From contig NZ_OY782755.1 of assembly GCF_963678165.1 (NCBI RefSeq), positions 2,914,001-2,978,000 of the forward strand: a stretch of DNA of 64,000 bases. Direction: 5' to 3'. Positions 1 through 9,398 of the stretch are shown here, one piece after another. Under the pieces are notes generated by a model that ran no database searches, was not told the DNA's origin, and saw nothing but the letters and a program-made list of their open reading frames with translations. The position numbers were made by a program, and so were the translations under genes. How positions within the stretch are numbered: the stretch's first letter is position 1; each line of letters begins with the position of its first letter. The stretch comes from an uncultured Acetobacteroides sp. (GTDB lineage Bacteria > Bacteroidota > Bacteroidia > Bacteroidales > ZOR0009).

Positions 1-212
1 AGCGGAGCCAGCTGTGGGTTAATAGTCTTAATCTCTCTAGACTTGTTGATAAAGAGCTTATTCTTTTCGTTAACCGAACCGAAGAAGCCCCGTTTATCCG
101 CATTCAGATCAGGTAGCTTAGCATCAACAATAGCCTTAATGCTGTTTAGGGCCGTATTTATCGTCTTCTTTTCCTCCTCCGTGAGAAGGTCTACAATTAC
201 ATTAGAATCCAT
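1..212 (-). CDS. Conserved hypothetical protein, N-terminal part only
   Basis: An open frame begins at an ATG at 212 on the minus strand and runs off the left edge without a stop. About 70 residues are visible. They start MDSNVIVDLLTEEEKKTIN and are rich in Lys, Asn and Asp, with no signal peptide or membrane segment, so a small soluble protein is likely. I do not recognise the family. The frame on the opposite strand is its shadow. The codon pattern looks natural for this genome, but there is no functional clue and the C-terminus is missing. Confidence 0.6.
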   Translation of the reverse strand, partial: MDSNVIVDLLTEEEKKTINTALNSIKAIVDAKLPDLNADKRGFFGSVNEKNKLFINKSREIKTINPQLAP

Positions 213-1093
213 AATTTATTCATTTTTTAAGGCACAGGTAACGTGCGATATTAGTATTTTTTAGGTTTACTACAAAGTATTGCCATCTTTATTTTTCATT
301 TCATCAAAAATAGTAGGCGCATACCATGCACACCTACTGTCCTATATCGATTATACATGTCGAGCATTCCCAAAACGGCAACTATTAACATCCACTATGC
401 ACGAGCTGCTGCAATTAGCAAACGGTAACACCTCCGATAGGCATTGGAACACCCCCAATACCCGAGCAACCACCCCTACACGCCCTTGGTTTAGGTTCGG
501 AACCTAAACGGACCACCTGTATAGGTGGTTCCGACCACCTCCATAGGTGTTCCGTACCACCTTCGAGGCCCATCCGACCACCTCTATAGGTGGTAGCGAC
601 CACCCCAACAGGTGTATCGGACCACCTGTATAGGTATTCCCGACCACCTCCATAGGTGTTCCGTACCACCTTCGAGGCCCAACCGACCACCCTTGTAGGT
701 GGTAGCGATTACCCCAACAGGTGTAACAAACCACCTTGGAGGCTCACCATTGCACCTAGTATTCAAACCCGAGGCTTGGCTTAGCCTTGTGGATGCTTTT
801 TCATACAGCTAACAAGTACAACGGCACAAAATAATGCCTACTTTAGCCGCCAATCTTTATTATCAAAAACCTTAGAAAACGGATTTGGTAGTGGACTATT
901 TTAGTTAAGTTCCAATTCGGGATAAAAAGTTGTGTTTGTTGCGAAATAGAATTGGAATGAGGAACTACGTTTGTTTTTCGATTTTTGGATAATGTAGTAG
1001 TTACGACTCAATATTAATATAATCATAATGTAAATACAATTACACGAGAACACCCAATATAACAAGTAACAAATCAACGCTAAAAAAACTAAC
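213..1093. other. Gene-free stretch holding array A
   Basis: Apart from array A and the 489-509 hairpin, I see no supported gene here. Short frames at 280-507 and 901-1131 have no family features. The right part (about 780-1090) becomes AT-rich, as does the gene that follows. Confidence 0.5.
512..745. repeat. Array A: about 11 units of 22 bp
   Basis: The hexamer ACCACC (or a close variant) recurs at 512, 534, 556, 577, 599, 621, 643, 665, 686, 708 and 730, a period of 22 bp with two 21-bp steps. Five units make a higher-order repeat of 109 bp (534 and 643 start nearly identical blocks). Several units contain the inverted repeat ACCACCTnTATAGGTGGT. A perfect 10-bp stem with almost no loop (489-509) sits just left of the array. 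Open frames across it on the minus strand are repeat artefacts. Confidence 0.85.
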
Positions 1094-1849
1094 ATGAAAA
1101 TTAGAACATCTTTAAAACGAAATTCAATCATTTTCTTTTCAACAAGTATTATTGTCTTGTCTATTTACTCTTATTATCAGAAAACAAACATTGAGCATCT
1201 TGAAAGCAGAATTGACACATTAAACAATAATTTCAGGACTCTAGTTTTAAAAGATTCTTCTTTTATTGATAGAATAAAACTAATCCAATTCAAAGAAGAT
1301 TCTTATATAAAGCAATTAGATAGAGATACAAATCTCATACTTTGGTTTATTGCAATTGTTTTTGGTTTATTTGGTTTAATATCTTATTCATCTTTCAATA
1401 GAAGAGTGCAGATAGTAGAAGAGGACCTTCAAGAAAAATTCAACAATTCAGTAGGTGAGTTAGACCAACTTAAGGATAGCCTAATTAATATTAGAGCAGA
1501 TTTAGAATCTGAGTCTTCAACTGTAAACTCACAGTTAGCAGAAGGTTTCCTAAAAGAAGGAAATTCTGACTACTATTTATTCTATAGTTTATTATCATTA
1601 AACAAAAACGCATCATGTTATTCACGAATATCAAATAACAAACAGCTTTCAGAAGCAACATTAAAGTCCATTACTACACATCTTGTTTGCGTAAATTCAA
1701 AATTAGACACTATTAAACCTAAGCCTAAAATATCAGAAGATACATACTTAAACATAACTTATAGTATAAGATCTATAAACGACATCGAATTGATTGAATT
1801 ATTATCAACAACCAATAGGTTAATTACTATAGAAAAAAACATGTCGTAA
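1094..1849 (+). CDS. Hypothetical two-segment membrane protein
   Basis: A 251-residue protein starting MKIRTSLKRNSIIFF. It has a hydrophobic segment near residues 11-28 and a second near 80-100 (WFIAIVFGLFGLISY). Between and after these lie polar stretches with coiled-coil character (residues 35-75 and about 105-150). This layout suggests an inner-membrane protein with both ends on the same side. The base composition is much more AT-rich than that of neighbouring core genes, which hints at recent acquisition. It stands alone between two non-coding regions. I do not recognise the family. Confidence 0.65.
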   Translation: MKIRTSLKRNSIIFFSTSIIVLSIYSYYQKTNIEHLESRIDTLNNNFRTLVLKDSSFIDRIKLIQFKEDSYIKQLDRDTNLILWFIAIVFGLFGLISYSSFNRRVQIVEEDLQEKFNNSVGELDQLKDSLINIRADLESESSTVNSQLAEGFLKEGNSDYYLFYSLLSLNKNASCYSRISNNKQLSEATLKSITTHLVCVNSKLDTIKPKPKISEDTYLNITYSIRSINDIELIELLSTTNRLITIEKNMS

Positions 1850-1962
1850 TTAAAAATACCCTAGTTCGCCGTAGCCTAAATCGAAGTAAAGGTTCGGCAA
1901 CCTTTGCATTGTCCGTCGAACATAAATAGAGGATTTAAGCAGAAGGCAATCGTGGTTATTTC

Positions 1963-1991
1963 GTAGAGCCGTTGTACTGCAACGGCTCTAC
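1963..1991. other. Isolated 12-bp hairpin
   Basis: GTAGAGCCGTTG is followed after 5 nt by its exact reverse complement. There is no T-run on either side, so it is not a standard terminator. It lies between the two-segment membrane protein and the thioredoxin-like gene, in a 195-bp gap with no other visible content. Confidence 0.5.
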
Positions 1992-2044
1992 CACTACAAT
2001 ACAGCATAAGAAAAACAAACACCTATAATAACAAGTACACATCT

Positions 2045-2596
2045 ATGAGACTACTACTATGCATGGCAATCGCCTGCTCAACCTCCGCCTTTGGCCAAAT
2101 GTTCATCAAATCCAAGGAAGCCGACAAGCAGGATAGCCTTTTTATGCTAAACCTAGGTAAGCCCTATCCGGCCTTCACCGCTACAACGCTAGAAGGGAAA
2201 ACGGTTACGGAAAAGGAGATGATCGGGAAGGTCACCTTTATTAACTTCTGGTGGCAGTTCTGCGGCCCATGCATTGCCGAATTCGATGCGCTAAACGCGC
2301 TATACGGCAAGTTTAGGAGCAACCCTAAGTTCCAGTATCTATCCTTTACGTACGATTCCATAAGCGATGCAAAGGAAATGGTACGAAAGCATGGGCTTCC
2401 CTACCCGGTCTGCTCGATACCACAAAAGGAATGCTACCGCTTAAATTTCGGGAAAGGATTCCCCACCACCATTATTGTAGACCAAACGGGAAAGGTTGCG
2501 TTTCTGGAATCAGGAGGGGGCAAAGACAAAGAGATAGCATCGCAACTGGTGCTGCAATTCGAAAAGGAAATTGAGAAGCTGCTGGAGAAGGAATAG
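2045..2596 (+). CDS. TlpA-like exported thiol-disulfide oxidoreductase
   Basis: A 183-residue protein with an N-terminal signal peptide (about residues 1-18, ending ...STSAFGQ) and a thioredoxin/redoxin fold. The active site is FCGPC in WWQFCGPCIAEF (about residues 75-86), and a cis-Pro region follows at GFPTTIIVD. Family members reduce or exchange disulfides in the periplasm, often in cytochrome maturation or oxidative stress. The residue before the first active Cys is Phe rather than the common Trp. The gene is monocistronic, followed by a hairpin and a strong terminator. Its partner protein cannot be told from context. Confidence 0.85.
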   Translation: MRLLLCMAIACSTSAFGQMFIKSKEADKQDSLFMLNLGKPYPAFTATTLEGKTVTEKEMIGKVTFINFWWQFCGPCIAEFDALNALYGKFRSNPKFQYLSFTYDSISDAKEMVRKHGLPYPVCSIPQKECYRLNFGKGFPTTIIVDQTGKVAFLESGGGKDKEIASQLVLQFEKEIEKLLEKE

Positions 2597-2611
2597 CTTT
2601 GCACACGAGCA

Positions 2612-2644
2612 AGCCCTAACAGGTTTTAAGGTCCTGTCAGGGCT
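2612..2644. other. CTGACAGGG-type hairpin
   Basis: AGCCCTAACAGG pairs with CCTGTCAGGGCT with a single mismatch. The right arm recurs at 4275, and a related perfect hairpin lies at 23931-23963, so this is a small dispersed palindromic element next to gene ends. Confidence 0.6.
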
Positions 2645-2757
2645 ACAAGCATAAAAGGTCGCCCCGAAAACGAGGCGACCTTTTAATTTGATCTAACGCC
2701 AAAATCTAAATTTTAAAATCTAGCGTCTATTATCTAATGTCTAACATCTAACGTCTT
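2633..2757. repeat. Intergenic cassette, copy 1 (left of pit)
   Basis: The block runs: half hairpin CCTGTCAGGGCT, the terminator stem, then TCTAACGCCAAA and a string of TCTA-rich words (ATCTAGCGTCTA, TATCTAATGTCTAAC). The same order recurs at 4275-4373 on the other side of pit, with identical stem arms. Confidence 0.7.
2653..2684. terminator. Bidirectional terminator between tlpA-like gene and pit
   Basis: AAAAGGTCGCC pairs perfectly with GGCGACCTTTT over a 10-nt loop. It has an A-run on the left and a T-run on the right, so it can end transcription from both convergent genes. Confidence 0.85.
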
Positions 2758-2762
2758 CTTCC

Positions 2763-4178
2763 CTAGCCCAACAGGTAGTACAGCCCTAAGAATATCCCAC
2801 ACGAAAGGACTACGGTAACCGGGATGGTTATCACCCAAGCAATAAGAATGTTCTTTATGGTTTTTTGCTGTAGATTCTCTAAGCCTCCCTGCGAAACCAT
2901 GGTACCCGCAATACCCGAAGAGAGGACATGGGTGGTACTTACCGGAAGCCCGAACACGGAGGATAGGCCAATAGTACTGGATGCCACTATCTCGGCACTA
3001 GCGCCCTGAGCATAGGAGAGGTGCGATTTGCCGATCTTCTCCCCGATGGTCACCACAATGCGCTTCCACCCGATCATCGTACCCAAACCTAACGCCATCG
3101 ACACCAATAGTAATACGGGCCATGGGGCGTACTCGGTAAACTCCTTTAACGTCTTTATATTCTTGCTTAACCCCTTATATTCGCTCTCAGTTAGGCCAAT
3201 CGCGGCATTGTCCTTATTGGCCTTAAGGATGGTTTCGTACGATTTGCTCATCAGCACGATGTCGTTGCGAACCTTTAAACGGTTTTCCGCCTTAATCTCA
3301 TCCTTCACCTCCGATTTTTCGATCTCTGCCTTAATTTCGGCCACCTCAAGCTTAATCGCAGCAAGCTTCTTCTGATGCTCAACGCTAAGGGCGTTAGCAT
3401 TCATCTTGTTGGTGTACGACTCGATGGCATGGATGTTACCATACATATTACTTACGCTCTTGGAATTATCGAGGGCAAAATATGCTGGTGCTAAGCTGAT
3501 AAGGATTATCATGATAAGCCCTACACCCTTCTGTCCATCGTTCGAGCCGTGGAAGTAGCTCACGCTGGTGCAGGTAAGCACGAGGATGCTACGAATCCAG
3601 AACGGAGGTTTCTTATTGGGGTCGGCCTCTCTAAAAAATCGCTTCTTCTTAACCACCCGTTTAAAGATAAACATCATAAGCATGGCCAACCCGAAACCCA
3701 GCAAGGGGGAGAACAGCAACGCAAGACCCGCATCAACCACCTTCTTCCAGTTCAGGGCCACATTGCCATCGACGTTGATGAACATGAAGGCGATACCCAC
3801 CCCAAAGATGGATCCCAGCAGCGTATGCGAGCTCGAGCAGGGAATCCCAAAATACCAAGTCCCGAGATTCCAAAATATGGCGGTCAGTATAAGCGCAAAG
3901 ACCATCGCCATATTATGCGCTACGTTTTGATCGACGAGCATCTCGAGGGGGAGCAGGTTAATGATAGCCATGGCCACCGCCAGACCGCCAAAGTATACGC
4001 CTAGGAAATTCCAGATCCCCGACCAGATAACGGCCGTACGAGGCTTCAGCGATTTGGTGTAAATAACCGTAGCCACCGCATTGGCGGTATCGTGAAAGCC
4101 ATTGATGAACTCAAAGGCCAATGCTGCTATAATGCTTACTATAAGCAGTAAGGTCATGCCATCACTCAGTCCAAACAT
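2763..4178 (-). CDS. pit: Inorganic phosphate transporter, Pit family
   Basis: A 471-residue polytopic membrane protein. The two Pit signature repeats are visible: GFHDTANAVATVIYT near residue 27 and YFHGSNDGQKGVG near residue 208. The second inverted-repeat half ends in several C-terminal membrane segments. Between the halves is a hydrophilic, coiled-coil-like insert (about residues 240-340, rich in Glu, Lys and Ala), as in other Bacteroidetes members. It imports phosphate, probably with cations. It is transcribed alone from a -7 box at 4198-4205, and no phoU-like gene is adjacent. Confidence 0.93.
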   Translation of the reverse strand: MFGLSDGMTLLLIVSIIAALAFEFINGFHDTANAVATVIYTKSLKPRTAVIWSGIWNFLGVYFGGLAVAMAIINLLPLEMLVDQNVAHNMAMVFALILTAIFWNLGTWYFGIPCSSSHTLLGSIFGVGIAFMFINVDGNVALNWKKVVDAGLALLFSPLLGFGLAMLMMFIFKRVVKKKRFFREADPNKKPPFWIRSILVLTCTSVSYFHGSNDGQKGVGLIMIILISLAPAYFALDNSKSVSNMYGNIHAIESYTNKMNANALSVEHQKKLAAIKLEVAEIKAEIEKSEVKDEIKAENRLKVRNDIVLMSKSYETILKANKDNAAIGLTESEYKGLSKNIKTLKEFTEYAPWPVLLLVSMALGLGTMIGWKRIVVTIGEKIGKSHLSYAQGASAEIVASSTIGLSSVFGLPVSTTHVLSSGIAGTMVSQGGLENLQQKTIKNILIAWVITIPVTVVLSCGIFLGLYYLLG

Positions 4179-4197
4179 AATTTTAAAATTTAAGCCA

Positions 4198-4205
4198 CAA
4201 AGGTA
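4198..4205 (-). promoter_or_regulatory. -7 box of pit promoter
   Basis: On the minus strand the sequence reads TACCTTTG, matching Bacteroidetes TAnnTTTG, about 20 bp upstream of the pit ATG. No convincing -33 element is seen. Confidence 0.6.
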
Positions 4206-4274
4206 CCAAATCGGACAAGGGGAAAGTTAAGGCAGCGTTTTTAGTATATTAAGATAACGTTAAGTCAAGAAACA

Positions 4275-4373
4275 CCTGTCAGGGCTACAAGCATAAAAGG
4301 TCGCCCCGAACCCGAGGCGACCTTTTTACTATTTCTAACGCCAAATTTAACATCTAGCGTCTAATATCTAATT
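4275..4373. repeat. Intergenic cassette, copy 2 (right of pit)
   Basis: Second copy of the cassette at 2633-2757: the CCTGTCAGGGCT arm, the AAAAGGTCGCC/GGCGACCTTTT stem, TCTAACGCCAAA, then ATCTAGCGTCTAATATCTA. The pit gene is therefore bracketed by direct repeats. Confidence 0.7.
4295..4326 (-). terminator. Terminator downstream of guaA
   Basis: An 11-bp perfect stem with T-runs possible in both directions. It ends the leftward rpsA-to-guaA unit before pit. Confidence 0.8.
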
Positions 4374-4374
4374 C

Positions 4375-5904
4375 CTACTCCCACTCAATAGTTGCTGGTG
4401 GTTTCGAGCTGATGTCGTATACTACGCGGTTAATCCCGCGCACCTTGTTGATGATATCGTTGGATACCTTTGCAAGAAACTCGTATGGAAGGTGTGCCCA
4501 GTCGGCGGTCATACCATCGGTAGAGGTTACCGCACGAAGCGCCACCACAAACTCGTAGGTACGCTCGTCGCCCATAACGCCAACCGATTGTACGGGTAGC
4601 AGCATTACGCCAGCCTGCCAAACCTCCTTGTAAAGATCGGCGTCGCGCAAACCTTGGATAAAGATATGGTCGGCCTCCTGAAGTAGGGCAACCTTCTCCT
4701 CGGTAACCTCGCCTAGAATACGGATTCCAAGACCGGGACCTGGGAAAGGATGGCGTTCGAGGAACATAGCAGGAATCTCCAGCTGACGGCCTACACGACG
4801 AACCTCATCCTTAAATAAAAGGCGAAGCGGCTCAACCACCTTAAGGTTCATCTTATCGGGTAGTCCACCCACGTTGTGGTGCGACTTAATGGTCGCCGAT
4901 GGGCCATTTACCGACACCGACTCGATAACATCGGGGTAGATGGTGCCCTGAGCCAGCCACTTTACATCTTGTATCTTGTGCGCCTCTACATCGAACACCT
5001 CGATGAAGTCGCGACCAATAATCTTACGCTTTCCTTCAGGATCGGTTTCGCCCTTAAGGTCGTTCCAGAACTTGTGGCGAGCATCAACGCCAATAACGTT
5101 TAGCCCAAGAATCTTGTAGGCCTCCATAACGCTCGTAAACTCGTCCTTACGGAGCAAGCCGTTATCAACAAAGATACAGGTTAGATTAGCGCCAATAGCC
5201 TTTTGAAGAAGAACGCCGGCAACGGTAGAATCCACCCCACCCGAAAGGGCAAGGATAACCTTATCGTTACCCAGCTGCTCGCGAAGCGAGTTTACGGTAG
5301 TCTCCACGTACGAAGCAGGAGTCCAATCCATAGAGCAGCCGCAGATACCAGCTACAAAGTTCTTGAGCAGCTGCAAGCCTTCGGTGCTGTGGTACACCTC
5401 GGGGTGGAACTGAATACCCCAGGTTTCCTCCCCTTCGATCTTGTAGCCAGCCACCTTCACGTCGTGCGTGCTGGCAACAATGTTGTAGGTATCAGGGATC
5501 GATACGATGGTATCGCCATGCGACATCCACACCTGCGATTGGTGGCTGATGGTGTGGAAAAGAGGATCGTCATCAACCACATGGGTAAGCTTAGCACGTC
5601 CATACTCGCGGCTGTTCGAGGCCTTAACCTCGCCACCGTAGTAGTGCGATAGAAACTGCGCTCCGTAGCAAACGCCAAGGAGTGGCACCTTACCTTTTAT
5701 GGTTTCCAAATCGGGCACTGGCGCATCTTTATCGCGCACCGAAAATGGACTTCCCGACAGAATCACCCCCCTCACCGACGAGTCGAGCGCAGGAAAGTGG
5801 TTGTAAGGATGGATTTCGCAGTAAACATTAAGCTCGCGCACACGGCGTGCAATAAGCTGGGTGTACTGCGACCCAAAATCAAGAATTAAAATTTTCTCTT
5901 GCAT
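4375..5904 (-). CDS. guaA: GMP synthase (glutamine-hydrolysing)
   Basis: A 509-residue protein that converts XMP, ATP and glutamine to GMP. The class I glutamine amidotransferase domain (about 1-190) shows the nucleophile Cys in GVCYGAQFL and the His-Glu pair in [10 protein letters not shown]. The ATP-pyrophosphatase domain follows with the P-loop LSGGVDSTV (about residue 220). The C-terminal dimerisation region ends in the typical TIEWE. Length is normal for the family. It lies 14 bp downstream of the ribonuclease Z gene and is the last gene of that leftward unit. Confidence 0.98.
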   Translation of the reverse strand: MQEKILILDFGSQYTQLIARRVRELNVYCEIHPYNHFPALDSSVRGVILSGSPFSVRDKDAPVPDLETIKGKVPLLGVCYGAQFLSHYYGGEVKASNSREYGRAKLTHVVDDDPLFHTISHQSQVWMSHGDTIVSIPDTYNIVASTHDVKVAGYKIEGEETWGIQFHPEVYHSTEGLQLLKNFVAGICGCSMDWTPASYVETTVNSLREQLGNDKVILALSGGVDSTVAGVLLQKAIGANLTCIFVDNGLLRKDEFTSVMEAYKILGLNVIGVDARHKFWNDLKGETDPEGKRKIIGRDFIEVFDVEAHKIQDVKWLAQGTIYPDVIESVSVNGPSATIKSHHNVGGLPDKMNLKVVEPLRLLFKDEVRRVGRQLEIPAMFLERHPFPGPGLGIRILGEVTEEKVALLQEADHIFIQGLRDADLYKEVWQAGVMLLPVQSVGVMGDERTYEFVVALRAVTSTDGMTADWAHLPYEFLAKVSNDIINKVRGINRVVYDISSKPPATIEWE

Positions 5905-5918
5905 ATTAGTGTGGATGC

Positions 5919-6851
5919 TTAGTCCTTAAATCGTTTCAGTTCAATAGCGAAGGTTGATCCTTCTTTTGCCAGTTCGACATTCTCGAACTCCTCTTTAGCC
6001 TCGCGCAAAAATACCGAATAATCCTTATATCTGGAAGAGAAGTGGCCAACTACGAGCTTTTTAGCATTTGCCAGTCGGGCAATCTTAGCCGCCTGCTTTG
6101 CCGTGGAATGCCCGGTTTGGGCAGCCATCTTCTTAAGCTCCTCGGTGAAGGTTGCCTCGTGGTAGAGCAAATCTACATCCTTAACGTACTCGTGTACCCT
6201 GTTCGAATAGGCCGTATCCGAGCAGAAGGCGTACGAGCGGGGTTCGTAGGGGAGGTAGGTTAGCGACTCGTTGGGTATCACCTCACCATTATCGAGCATG
6301 AGGTCGGCGCCATTCCTAATTCGCACCACCTCGGCCAGCGACAGCTTGTACTTTTCGATCATCCACTTGTGGATGTTACGGTGCGGCGCCTTCTCCCTAA
6401 ACAGGTATCCAAAGCACGACACCCGATGCTTAAGCGGGAAAGCCTCTACCTGCAACGAATCATCCTCATAAATAATCTCCTTCGACTTCACCGCTACCTC
6501 GTGGAATTCTATCTTATACTGAAACTCCTGTCCGAAGTACTTCAGATGATCGTCAAGAATACTCTTTAGTAGGCGATGCCCGTAGATGTGCAAGTCAGCC
6601 TTGCGCCCAAGCAGGTTCATGGTTGATAGCAAACCGTAAATGCCAAAGATATGGTCGCCATGCAGGTGGCTGATAAAGATGTGATTTATCCGTACCAGCT
6701 TAAAATGGTTACGACGTAGCTGGGTTTGGGTTCCCTCTCCGCAATCAATTAAAAAAAACCGCTCATGCACGTTGAGCGCATGAGCGGTTGGATATCGGTC
6801 TAAAGTCGGCAGAGCCGAACTTGTTCCTAGGATAGTGACGCTAAACTCCAC
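5919..6851 (-). CDS. rnz: Ribonuclease Z
   Basis: A 310-residue metallo-beta-lactamase-fold RNase that trims tRNA 3' trailers. The metal site [10 protein letters not shown] is near residue 61, and further His/Asp ligands lie at [16 protein letters not shown] and VVGHFSSRY. The start is GTG at 6851, whose G is shared with the TAG stop of the upstream STAS gene (TAGTG), so translation is probably coupled. The start [16 protein letters not shown] matches the normal N-terminus of the family, which supports this choice. Confidence 0.95.
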   Translation of the reverse strand: MEFSVTILGTSSALPTLDRYPTAHALNVHERFFLIDCGEGTQTQLRRNHFKLVRINHIFISHLHGDHIFGIYGLLSTMNLLGRKADLHIYGHRLLKSILDDHLKYFGQEFQYKIEFHEVAVKSKEIIYEDDSLQVEAFPLKHRVSCFGYLFREKAPHRNIHKWMIEKYKLSLAEVVRIRNGADLMLDNGEVIPNESLTYLPYEPRSYAFCSDTAYSNRVHEYVKDVDLLYHEATFTEELKKMAAQTGHSTAKQAAKIARLANAKKLVVGHFSSRYKDYSVFLREAKEEFENVELAKEGSTFAIELKRFKD

Positions 6852-7201
6852 TAAACTGCTGAGTTTTGAAAGAACGACCTAACTTCCTCCGGAGTTCCAG
6901 CAATGTTAAGTACGGTATCGAGCTGCGATAGCTTAACCAGCTGATCTACGGTTTCGGTTAAACCTGTCAAAACAAAGGTTCCATTTGCATTTTTGCACAA
7001 ACGGTTAGCAACGAGAATAGCGCTTAACCCCGACGAATCACAATACTGGCAATTGCTCAGATCGAGAACTATATTAGATTCTCCATTGCCTGCAATAACC
7101 ACCAACTCCGACTTTAAATCAGGAGCGATGTTGGTGTCAAGCTTAGAATCCACCACCTTAATCATGGTGTATTCGGGCAATTTTTCAATATTCAAATTCA
7201 T
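6851..7201 (-). CDS. STAS-domain anti-sigma factor antagonist
   Basis: A 116-residue single-domain STAS protein. The motif CDSSGLSAILVANRL (about residues 55-70) contains the Ser that an anti-sigma kinase phosphorylates in SpoIIAA/RsbV relatives. No kinase or sigma factor is adjacent; it sits between rpsA (20 bp upstream) and rnz (1-nt overlap). It is therefore probably co-expressed with housekeeping genes, and its partner must lie elsewhere. Confidence 0.85.
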   Translation of the reverse strand: MNLNIEKLPEYTMIKVVDSKLDTNIAPDLKSELVVIAGNGESNIVLDLSNCQYCDSSGLSAILVANRLCKNANGTFVLTGLTETVDQLVKLSQLDTVLNIAGTPEEVRSFFQNSAV

Positions 7202-7221
7202 CGTCTTTGCTTTTTATTCAA

Positions 7222-9075
7222 CTATTCCTCAGCAGCGTTAGCCTTGCCTTCCATCTCAGACTTAAGAGCGGCTAGAGCATCGATATCACCAAGCGTAGTT
7301 GTTGGCTTATTCTCAACGTTAGTCTTCACCTTCTTAACTGTAGACTTTTGAGCACCGGCAGGCTTTGCCTTCTTATCAGCGCCTTCCGACTTCTTAGCGT
7401 CCTCGAAAGTACGGCTGTGAGAAACGATGATTCTCTTAGCACCCTTATTGAATTCGATAACCTTGAACTCAAGCTTCTCTTCTAGCTTAGCAGGAGTTCC
7501 ATCTTCCTTAGTTAGATGCTTAGGAGTAGCAAAACCATCAACACCGTAAGGAAGAGCGATACGTGCACCCTTATCTTCTAGCTCAACGATAGTACCTTCA
7601 TGGATAGAATCAACGGTGAATACAGTTTCGAATACATCCCATGGGTTTTCTTCAAGTTGCTTGTGACCAAGGCTCAAACGACGGTTTTCCTTATCGATTT
7701 CAAGAACTACAACTTCGATTTCAGCTCCAATTGAGGTGAACTCAGATGGGTGCTTAACCTTCTTAGTCCAAGAAAGGTCAGAGATATGGATTAAGCCATC
7801 TACGCCCTCTTCGATCTCAACAAATACACCAAAGTTGGTGAAGTTACGAACGCGAGCGGTGTGCTTAGAGTTAACAGCGTACTTTTCGTCGATGTTTTCC
7901 CATGGATCTTGACGAAGTTGCTTGATACCAAGCGACATCTTGCGCTCTTCGCGATCGAGGGTAAGGATAACAGCTTCAACTTCGTCGCCCACCTTAAGGA
8001 ATTCTTGTGCGCTACGTAGGTGCTGAGACCAAGACATTTCAGAAACGTGGATAAGACCTTCAACGCCAGTTGCAATCTCAACGAATGCACCGTAGTCAGC
8101 CATAACCACAACTTTACCCTTAACCTTGTCACCAACCTTAAGGTTAGCATCAAGAGAATCCCATGGATGAGCAGTAAGTTGCTTAAGACCAAGGGCAATA
8201 CGCTTCTTAGCGTCATCGAAGTCAAGGATAACAACGTTAAGTTTTTGATCTAGCTCAACAATTTCTTCTGGGTGATTAACACGACCCCAAGATAGGTCGG
8301 TGATATGGATAAGACCATCTACGCCACCAAGGTCGATGAATACACCGTAAGAAGTGATGTTCTTAACGGTTCCTTCAAGTACTTGACCCTTTTCAAGCTT
8401 AGCGATGATGTCTTTCTTTTGTTGTTCAAGTTCTTCCTCGATAAGAGCCTTGTGAGAAACTACAACGTTCTTGAACTCGTGGTTGATCTTAACGACCTTG
8501 AATTCCATAGTCTTACCTACGTAAACATCGTAATCGCGGATTGGCTTAACATCGATTTGAGAACCTGGAAGGAATGCTTCGATACCAAATACGTCAACGA
8601 TCATACCACCACGGGTGCGGCACTTGATGTAACCCTTGATAACTTCGTCCTTGTCAAGAGCCTCGTTAACACGATCCCAAGAGCGGAGAACTCTTGCTTT
8701 TTTGTGTGAAAGGTTAAGCTGACCTTTTTTGTCTTCTTGGCTTTCTACGTAAACTTCTACGACATCGCCAATTTTAAGCTCTGGGTTGTAGCGGAATTCG
8801 TTTAGCGAAACAACGCCATCCGACTTGTAGCCAATGTTAACTACAACTTCGCGCTTGTTCATTGCGATAACGGTACCGTCAACTACTTCGTTAACTGCAA
8901 CGTTAGAAAGTGTTTGGTCGTACTTTGTAAGGATGCTCTCCTTAGTATCGTCGTACAGACCTTCTTCTGATTCGAACGCATCCCAATCGAATTGATCTAC
9001 AGGAATAGAAGCGTTCTTTGTTGCAAATTGCTTTGCGTTACCTTCTTCACGAAGGATTTCTTCATTGTTTGCCAT
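7222..9075 (-). CDS. rpsA: 30S ribosomal protein S1
   Basis: A 617-residue protein with six S1 OB-fold repeats between about residues 60 and 560. Typical signatures are GVFIDLGGVDGLIHITDLSW, GAFVEIATGVEGLIHVSEMSW and GVFVEIEEGVDGLIHISDLSW. The tail (about 565-617) is a Lys/Ala-rich extension. It binds mRNA on the small subunit and helps translation start, which matters in Bacteroidetes, where Shine-Dalgarno sites are weak. Upstream is the -7 box at 9136-9143. STAS, rnz and guaA follow in the same direction with tiny gaps. Confidence 0.97.
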   Translation of the reverse strand: MANNEEILREEGNAKQFATKNASIPVDQFDWDAFESEEGLYDDTKESILTKYDQTLSNVAVNEVVDGTVIAMNKREVVVNIGYKSDGVVSLNEFRYNPELKIGDVVEVYVESQEDKKGQLNLSHKKARVLRSWDRVNEALDKDEVIKGYIKCRTRGGMIVDVFGIEAFLPGSQIDVKPIRDYDVYVGKTMEFKVVKINHEFKNVVVSHKALIEEELEQQKKDIIAKLEKGQVLEGTVKNITSYGVFIDLGGVDGLIHITDLSWGRVNHPEEIVELDQKLNVVILDFDDAKKRIALGLKQLTAHPWDSLDANLKVGDKVKGKVVVMADYGAFVEIATGVEGLIHVSEMSWSQHLRSAQEFLKVGDEVEAVILTLDREERKMSLGIKQLRQDPWENIDEKYAVNSKHTARVRNFTNFGVFVEIEEGVDGLIHISDLSWTKKVKHPSEFTSIGAEIEVVVLEIDKENRRLSLGHKQLEENPWDVFETVFTVDSIHEGTIVELEDKGARIALPYGVDGFATPKHLTKEDGTPAKLEEKLEFKVIEFNKGAKRIIVSHSRTFEDAKKSEGADKKAKPAGAQKSTVKKVKTNVENKPTTTLGDIDALAALKSEMEGKANAAEE

Positions 9076-9135
9076 TTAAATTAATTTTAAAGCAACTAAT
9101 GGGTTAGACATTATTTATAGAAAACTCTGAGCTCG

Positions 9136-9143
9136 CAAAGGTA
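9136..9143 (-). promoter_or_regulatory. -7 box upstream of rpsA
   Basis: The minus strand reads TACCTTTG about 60 bp before the rpsA ATG, matching TAnnTTTG. No clear -33 element at the usual distance. Confidence 0.55.
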
Positions 9144-9312
9144 CTCTTTCTTTCCATACAAAGAATAGATTATCAGTATTTTTTTAAGCTATTATAGCAC
9201 TCTTTATTGTGCCTTTCTGGCTGCAATTACTGGAATAGCCATTTCCACCCTTGACGTTCGCCATTTTTGTATAAAACAACAGCATTCCACACTTAGAGAA
9301 CACTCTTTTTTA

Positions 9313-9320
9313 TAATTTTG
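9313..9320 (+). promoter_or_regulatory. -7 box upstream of UDP-glucose dehydrogenase
   Basis: TAATTTTG matches TAnnTTTG and lies about 80 bp before the chosen ATG. The 9076-9398 gap is a divergent promoter region and holds nothing else I can support. Confidence 0.45.
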
Positions 9321-9398
9321 GAATCTTTTGAAACAGACGTATGCTATAGAGAAAGCATCCTTGCTGTTCACCAAATCGAGAAAATAAAATTATACCGA

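Noticed and set aside
415..766. Three overlapping minus-strand frames with GGW-type repeats
   Set aside because: They are readings of array A in several frames; no start or family support.
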